DNA from: Paraburkholderia sp.
Lineage (GTDB): Bacteria; Pseudomonadota; Gammaproteobacteria; Burkholderiales; Burkholderiaceae
Direction of reading: 5' to 3'
DNA length: 64,000 nt
NCBI RefSeq assembly: GCF_004298475.1
Contig: NZ_SCRP01000025.1
Coordinates: 53,402-117,401 of the forward strand
A program made the translations under genes and the position numbers. Positions 59,470-64,000 of the stretch are shown piece by piece (the first letter of the stretch is position 1; every line of letters begins with the position of its first letter). The notes under the pieces are model-generated. The model made no database searches. It was not told the origin of the DNA and worked only from the letters and a program-made list of their open reading frames with translations.

Positions 59470-60402
59470 TCAAATTGCGCCGGTGTCAACGAGCTTTCGC
59501 AGCGCCGCGATATACCGGGGCGATGTGCCGCAGCAACCGCCGACGAGGCTCAGTCCATAGCGTGACGCGCTCTCGCTGATGAATTCGACGAACTGTCGTG
59601 TAGAAACGTTGGGACGCAAGTAACCACCCTGGATGCCGACGGACTCTTCGGCGCGATCTTCGACATTCGGATAGGCGCCGAGAGCAAGATGGCCGACCGA
59701 CGCCAGGTGGGTCAGTGCCAGGTGTGTCGCCGCAAGATTGCTGCAATTAACGCTGATCGCGAGCGGAGCAAATTCGGCGACGAAGTCCTGCAGCGGCGAG
59801 TAGTTCTCACCGCCGAGCAACAGACCATATGGATCGCACACAAAGCTGACGATGAAGGGAGCCTGCATCTCGCGGCATATCGCTCCGATTACCTGAGCCT
59901 CTCGCCACGTGTTGATTGTTTCCGCCAGGATGAGATCGGCACCGGCGTCCAGCAGACCGGCGATCGAGTCACGGTGTTCTTTGCGCAGGATGCTGATTGA
60001 CGGCGTGTCTTCAGGGCGGTAGGCGTCGGCGACGGGAGCGAGCGATCCAGCGATCAGAACCTGACGATCGCCATCAGCCTGGTCGACCGCTTGCCGGGCA
60101 AGGCCGATGGCAATGGCGGTGAGTTCCGCGGTCGTAATATGCCGGTCGCTTTCTGCGACTGCCTTCCGAGTGGTCCGGAACGTATTGGCAGTGATGATGT
60201 CGGCGCCTGCCTCGACGTACTCGCCGTGAATTTCCAGTAGCGCCGCGCGGCCCTCGGGCGTCAGCAACATCTCGGCAGACCACAAGGGCGGCCGCAACTT
60301 GAAGCCGCGGCGCTGCAGTTCGGTGGCGGTGGCACCGTCGAGCAGCACGGGCATTTTCGAGGCAAGCCTCAAGCGAAGTGACATGAGCGTTTGATCGCTC
60401 AT
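59470..60402 (-). CDS. Homocysteine S-methyltransferase family protein
   Basis: A 310-residue (beta/alpha)8 zinc methyltransferase like MmuM, which makes methionine from homocysteine using S-methylmethionine or SAM. It starts LLDGATATELQRRG, continues through ADIITANTFRTTRKA and LILAETINTWREAQV, and has zinc ligands Cys220 in SVNCSNLA and Cys290/Cys291 in GGCCGTSPRYI. All ligands are present. ATG 60402 overlaps the stop of the upstream gene (ATGA); an ATG six codons earlier would overlap more. In this operon it would return homocysteine released by the SAH hydrolase to methionine. Confidence 0.9.
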   Translation of the reverse strand: MSDQTLMSLRLRLASKMPVLLDGATATELQRRGFKLRPPLWSAEMLLTPEGRAALLEIHGEYVEAGADIITANTFRTTRKAVAESDRHITTAELTAIAIGLARQAVDQADGDRQVLIAGSLAPVADAYRPEDTPSISILRKEHRDSIAGLLDAGADLILAETINTWREAQVIGAICREMQAPFIVSFVCDPYGLLLGGENYSPLQDFVAEFAPLAISVNCSNLAATHLALTHLASVGHLALGAYPNVEDRAEESVGIQGGYLRPNVSTRQFVEFISESASRYGLSLVGGCCGTSPRYIAALRKLVDTGAI

Positions 60403-61148
60403 GTCGGTTGACCCGCCCATGGTTCTACGACGCTTTCACGAAAGCGTTCGATCAGGCAGGCTGGTAGCAGCATCGCCTTTTGCGGAGGATAGCGCCGCGA
60501 GCACGGTGGCCTGTAGTCGCTGTCGACACGTGTTGGCAAGTGCAGCGTTCGGTCGAGAAGATGGGCACCGCGGTAGAACCAGCATATCTGGCCGACCGTT
60601 TCGGTAAAGACGGCGTGACCTGCCGTGGATGACAACAACTGGAGGTGATGCAGGGCCGCCATGCATTCACCATGCAGCGAGAAGTCCTGACGTGGCAAGT
60701 AGTGGCAGTAGTAGTCATGTACCGCTCGAAACAGGTCGTTATACGCAAACCGGTAGCCATCAATCACGATGTCGCTGCGTTCCAGCATCGGATGGTCGGT
60801 CGGTGCAGCGACGTCGCTTCCGTATCCACAAGAGGTCAGATAGACGTATAGCGTGCTGGTCGACGCCACCCGGGCGATCATGTCGCCTGAATTTGCATAG
60901 GGCTGACCTTGACCGAGAAACGGGCGGATCTTGATGCCGTGCCTGGACATGAACTCGAATTGCATCAGAATCTCTTCCTTGAGCGCTTCGTATGCATCGC
61001 GAACTTTCGGATCATCTGGTGCGTGCGGCGTCATGTCATAGGTGATCGCCACGCGTGAGAAGAAATGCTCCTGCATGCGCAAGCCCAATGGCTTTGACTC
61101 CCTGAAAGGGAATTTTTCCTTGATGTAGCATTCCGCCAGTAAAGTCAT
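60399..61148 (-). CDS. Unrecognised 249-residue protein heading the sulfur/SAM operon
   Basis: I do not recognise a named family. The 249 residues have no signal peptide or membrane segment. A central block looks like an active site: LYVYLTSCGYG (100-110), YNDLFRAVHDYYCH (Asn137, Asp138, Arg141, His144, Asp145, His149), HGECMAALHHL (Glu161, His167, His168) and TETVGQICW (Glu183, Gln187, Trp190). The spaced His and Glu could bind one or two metal ions. I have a memory of a similar ND-FR-VHD block in long phage-encoded proteins of unknown function, not verified. ATG 61148 has AGGA upstream; a TTG 18 codons earlier does not. ATGA-coupled to the next gene. Confidence 0.7.
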   Translation of the reverse strand: MTLLAECYIKEKFPFRESKPLGLRMQEHFFSRVAITYDMTPHAPDDPKVRDAYEALKEEILMQFEFMSRHGIKIRPFLGQGQPYANSGDMIARVASTSTLYVYLTSCGYGSDVAAPTDHPMLERSDIVIDGYRFAYNDLFRAVHDYYCHYLPRQDFSLHGECMAALHHLQLLSSTAGHAVFTETVGQICWFYRGAHLLDRTLHLPTRVDSDYRPPCSRRYPPQKAMLLPACLIERFRESVVEPWAGQPT

Positions 61149-61675
61149 GAATTCAGTCCTGTCAGCCAATTGAACGGAGGCAGATGTCTGATCGCTAGTC
61201 AATGTCGGGTCGGGGGCTGCTGCTGCCTTTGCTTACATGGCGCTGCCTGGCACGTCGCTTGGCAGGCGCTGGCCGATTCGTGCGAGAGTTGTGCGGACTC
61301 GTGCGTACCCTCTTCGATCGCTGGCAAAGTTTCGCGCTCAATACCGCGGAATCAACGGCAAGGAAATCTTTTAACGTTGCAGCCTCGATAACCCCGTCGT
61401 TAATCGCTTCAAGCCGTCCTTTATCGATATCGGCAATACCTTTAAAGACTACTAAATTTCCTATTTACCAGATCTGGCAGCTTTACCGTCGCCACACCGG
61501 ATTTGCCGCTATAAGGTGGGACACAATTGATTCATGCCACCGATACTCACCAGCGTCGTTTCTTTCACAATTGAAAGGAATAATGCCGACCTAACGTGAC
61601 AGCAACATGAATGAGGGCGGGGTGGGCAAGCACCAGTCGTTCAACTTCAGCAGCTATCTCATCGCGTTGCTCGCA
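61149..61675. other. Low-GC spacer upstream of the sulfur/SAM operon
   Basis: This 527-bp stretch between the ATPase gene and the operon has no intact gene. Its middle (61340-61600) is clearly lower in GC than the rest of the window, for example tttaaagactactaaatttc near 61441. It holds the possible broken coding sequence and must hold the operon promoter, read leftwards. I could not fix a promoter with confidence and saw no known riboswitch. Confidence 0.5.
61199..61466 (-). pseudogene. Possible frameshifted small coding sequence ahead of the operon
   Basis: On the minus strand an open frame from 61464 reads NLVVFKGIADIDKGRLEAIN and goes on through EAATLKDFLAVDSA, which looks coding but has no ATG, GTG or TTG before it. 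Near 61345 its quality drops into an Arg-rich run. The frame shifted by one base continues sensibly: ERETLPAIEEGTHESAQLSH, then SACQATCQAAPCK, with stop at 61199-61201, 50 bp before the operon's first ATG. Joined, this would be about 90 residues with an acidic first part and three Cys near the end. It may be a decayed gene, a sequencing error or a small peptide gene; no function is claimed. Confidence 0.3.
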
Positions 61676-62869
61676 CTACTTATGCTTATCGGCCCAATGC
61701 CAGGCCGGTTTATCGAGCAATTGCTGCCCCATGATCGTCGTCACCGAGGCGACTTTGTCGAGCACCACGCTGTTGCACTCGGCATCCTCCTCCAGCGCGG
61801 CGGCCAAACGCGTGGAATGTGAGACGACCCAAATTTGCGATCGCTGCGACGCCTGCCGAATGAGACGGCCAAGCGCAGGCATCAGGTCAAGGTGAAGACT
61901 TGATTCCGGTTCGTTGAGAATCATCAGTTCGGGCGGACGCGGCGTGAAAAGCGCCGCACAGAGCAACAGATATCGCAACGTCCCATCGGACAACTCCGCC
62001 GCAGTGAGCGGCCGCAACAAGCCGTCCTGATAGAAATGCAGCGCGAACAGACCGCCAGGTTGAGCATCGATCTCGACTCGTGCACCAGGAAACGCATCGG
62101 CGACCGCCTCGTCGAGCGATCGCCAGTCTCCAATCTCGCGAATCGTTTGCCATGCCGCCGCAAGATCGCGTCCATCGTGATGTAGCACCAATGTTCGCGT
62201 GCCGATTTGCGGATGCCGGGCGGGCGAATCGGCATCGACACGAAAATGGTCGTAAAACCGCCAGCTCCGCATCGTTTCGCGGACGGCAAAGACCTCCGGG
62301 CTGAAAGCGTCGCGGCCGACTTGAGAGAAAAGACTTTCGTAGAGCGGCAAGTGCTGCGTGAGCACGTCCCATTCGCGATCGATCCGGCGGCGAACCACGC
62401 TGCCGACACGCTCGACCAACAAACTTGCCGGTCGCAGGAATGGCCCCGCCCAGATGGACTCGTGCTTGAATTCCGGGTCAAGTGCGAATGAAGACCCTTT
62501 ACGCTGGGTTTCATTGCCTTGCGGCGTGACGATTCCCATGCTCACGGCGTAGCCAAACTCGTCGCTGCCGAATCCCAGCTTGAGTCGCGGCGCTGGCGTG
62601 CCTATGGCCCGTCCCTGGGCCGGAATTTCGCCACGGCGCACGCGTCCCGAGCGATCCTCCGTGCCCGCCCACATCAGTGAATTCAGACCGCCCTCACGAG
62701 CGAGCGGCGCGATGATTCCATCTTGCGCCGTGCTCGCCAGCAACCTTAAAGCCCGGTAGAGGTTTGACTTACCGCTCCCATTGGCGCCCGTAATCAAATT
62801 AAGCCTCGTCATGGGCATCACGAGATCTCGCACTGAGCGGTAGTTACTAATGGCAAGCGTGGTTAGCAT
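61676..62869 (-). CDS. AAA ATPase of the OLD/RecF-like type
   Basis: A 397-residue ABC-type ATPase. The N-terminus LAISNYRSVRDLVMPMTRLN is the usual opening of OLD/RecF/SMC-like nucleases and ATPases, with Walker A GANGSGKS (28-35). A signature-like LSDGTLRYLLL comes late, then Walker B LMILNEPESSLH and a D/H-loop VVSHSTRLAAAL. There is no TOPRIM nuclease domain after the ATPase, so it resembles standalone predicted ATPases often found near defence or mobile genes. ATG 62869 has GGGA upstream and starts at the conserved LxxLxIxNYRS. It stands alone beside the inserted operon. Confidence 0.85.
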   Translation of the reverse strand: MLTTLAISNYRSVRDLVMPMTRLNLITGANGSGKSNLYRALRLLASTAQDGIIAPLAREGGLNSLMWAGTEDRSGRVRRGEIPAQGRAIGTPAPRLKLGFGSDEFGYAVSMGIVTPQGNETQRKGSSFALDPEFKHESIWAGPFLRPASLLVERVGSVVRRRIDREWDVLTQHLPLYESLFSQVGRDAFSPEVFAVRETMRSWRFYDHFRVDADSPARHPQIGTRTLVLHHDGRDLAAAWQTIREIGDWRSLDEAVADAFPGARVEIDAQPGGLFALHFYQDGLLRPLTAAELSDGTLRYLLLCAALFTPRPPELMILNEPESSLHLDLMPALGRLIRQASQRSQIWVVSHSTRLAAALEEDAECNSVVLDKVASVTTIMGQQLLDKPAWHWADKHK

Positions 62870-63054
62870 CTCAGTCCCGATCGATATGGCTATCCATGAT
62901 AGCGGGTAGCGTCGCCCCTGCAGTTCAGGGTGCGCGAACACCAACAGGTTAACGACATCCTGATATCGAATCGCCGCTTCGGCGAATGAGGCAAGGTGTT
63001 CAACGGCAGCGAGACAAATTCATCGGACAACCAACAACGCGTTCGGCCACCAAT

Positions 63055-63088
63055 AAAAAAGGCCCGCGCTTTCGAAAAAGCGCGGGCC
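63055..63088 (-). terminator. Intrinsic terminator after satP
   Basis: GGCCCGCGCTTT (63061-63072) and AAAGCGCGGGCC (63077-63088) form a perfect 12-bp stem with a CGAA tetraloop region. On the minus strand six U follow (63060 down to 63055). It lies 57 nt beyond the satP stop and ends the acs-satP transcript. Confidence 0.95.
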
Positions 63089-63144
63089 AACATCATGCGG
63101 GATTATCGTGCCTTGCTACCAGGATCAACCCTGGTGAAACTGTA

Positions 63145-63744
63145 TTAGCGTGCCGCCGACGTCACGAGCGGAGCGCTGACCGTCCCAATGGGAAGGACTT
63201 CGCGGCCATAGCATTCGATCATCATTTCAGCAGCCGACAGGTAGAAGGCCAGAACGGCGGTCAGCAGGCCCATGTAGCCGCCTGCTGCGTGCAGGGTAGC
63301 CGAACCGGTCCAGTCGCCGGCGGCGAGCAGGAAGAACGTGATCCAGAGAACGAAGAAGATGGCTTGCAAAACGCGCGGCGAGCGGAACGTGGAGAGCCAC
63401 ATGTAGAAGGTGAACACGCCCCACAGGCAGAGGTACCACGCCACGAAGCCTGCCGGCACCTTGTCGTGCAGGAACAGAACGAAGAGCGCGAACGACCACC
63501 AGAACGCGCCGTACGCCGTGAATGCCGTCGCACCGAACGTGTTGCCGCGCGGCAGCTCCATCACACCGGCGATCATCTGAGCGGTACCGCCGAAAGCGAG
63601 GGCGACGGCCAGCACCATACCCATTGCTTCCCCGGAGAACCATCCGGCGTTGATCATGCTGAGCAGCCAGGTCGTCAATGCGAAACCTGCCAGCCCTAGC
63701 GGCGCCGGATTGGGAAACTTCTTCACTTCGGTTGCGTTGCTCAT
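63145..63744 (-). CDS. satP: Acetate/succinate transporter, GPR1/FUN34/YaaH family
   Basis: A 199-residue membrane protein with six helices that imports acetate with protons. The family signature NPAPLGLAGFALTT lies at 12-25, and FGGTAQMIAGVMEL and NTFGATAFTAYGAFW are also typical. Position directly after acs, 66 bp away, fits uptake feeding acetyl-CoA synthetase. GGAGACGACA precedes the ATG at 63744. The symbol follows the E. coli name; the exact substrate range is not shown. Confidence 0.9.
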   Translation of the reverse strand: MSNATEVKKFPNPAPLGLAGFALTTWLLSMINAGWFSGEAMGMVLAVALAFGGTAQMIAGVMELPRGNTFGATAFTAYGAFWWSFALFVLFLHDKVPAGFVAWYLCLWGVFTFYMWLSTFRSPRVLQAIFFVLWITFFLLAAGDWTGSATLHAAGGYMGLLTAVLAFYLSAAEMMIECYGREVLPIGTVSAPLVTSAAR

Positions 63745-63810
63745 TGTCGTCTCCTTGATAATGGGATCGTTGTCCCGTTGATTAATGCTTTGCTGCTACA
63801 GCCTGATCCG

Positions 63811-64000
<190 letters not shown>

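Noticed and set aside
53638-61148. Reading the cluster as a selenoneine or known RiPP cluster
   Set aside because: No SenA/SenB-like enzymes, no radical SAM, YcaO, DUF692 or lanthionine enzymes are present; the peptide-like frame upstream lacks a start codon.
61607-61895. Short plus-strand frames at the 3' end of the ATPase gene
   Set aside because: They overlap the ATPase coding end on the opposite strand and show no ribosome-binding site or domain.

Overview
The window is high-GC DNA from a beta-proteobacterium of the Burkholderia sensu lato group (Burkholderia, Paraburkholderia, Caballeronia and relatives). The gene order leuC-leuD-leuB-asd-fimV-truA-trpF-trpB-DNA methylase-trpA-accD-folC-SPOR-cvpA-purF-metZ is typical of that group, and in several Burkholderia it lies on the second chromosome. 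The genus is inferred from gene order and protein types; no 16S gene is present.

Layout. 1-11.3 kb is accessory: a partial esterase, a PAP2 phosphatase, a CHAD protein, a YdcH-type small protein, a His-rich secreted protein, a RES/Xre toxin-antitoxin pair with a two-site operator, a calcineurin-like phosphatase, a three-subunit FAD/cytochrome c dehydrogenase operon and a DUF1345 membrane protein. 11.5-30.3 kb is one tight forward operon, glgE-treS/mak-glgB-glgX-treZ-malQ-treY. It holds trehalose synthase fused to maltokinase, the maltosyltransferase GlgE, branching and debranching enzymes, and the TreY/TreZ route from glucan back to trehalose, so it can interconvert trehalose and alpha-glucan without glgA or glgC in the window. 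30.3-33.4 kb holds a histidine kinase lacking recognisable ATP-binding boxes, an FKBP isomerase, an AraC regulator and a MOSC protein.

33.5-52.9 kb is the conserved biosynthetic block, all on the minus strand: leucine, aspartate-family, tryptophan, fatty acid, folate and purine genes. metZ is preceded by what I read as a SAM-II type riboswitch followed at once by an intrinsic terminator, a methionine-repressible switch. A 46-residue entericidin-like lipoprotein gene sits between leuC and leuD.

53.6-61.5 kb looks inserted. It is a seven-gene minus-strand operon with tight junctions: an unrecognised protein with a conserved-looking His/Glu pattern, a homocysteine S-methyltransferase, a class I methyltransferase, a short archaeal-type S-adenosylhomocysteine hydrolase, a cystathionine-gamma-synthase-family PLP enzyme, a SufS-type cysteine desulfurase and an MdfA/Bcr-type exporter. 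Together they could methylate a product, recycle the spent SAM, mobilise sulfur and export the result. It is preceded by a low-GC stretch with a decayed or frameshifted small coding sequence. This is the best candidate for an undescribed system here.

61.7-64 kb holds an OLD/RecF-like ATPase and an acs-satP acetate operon, with acs running off the right edge. No tRNA, rRNA, CRISPR or insertion sequence was seen. Short tandem repeats of 9-24 bp occur in many spacers and some genes.
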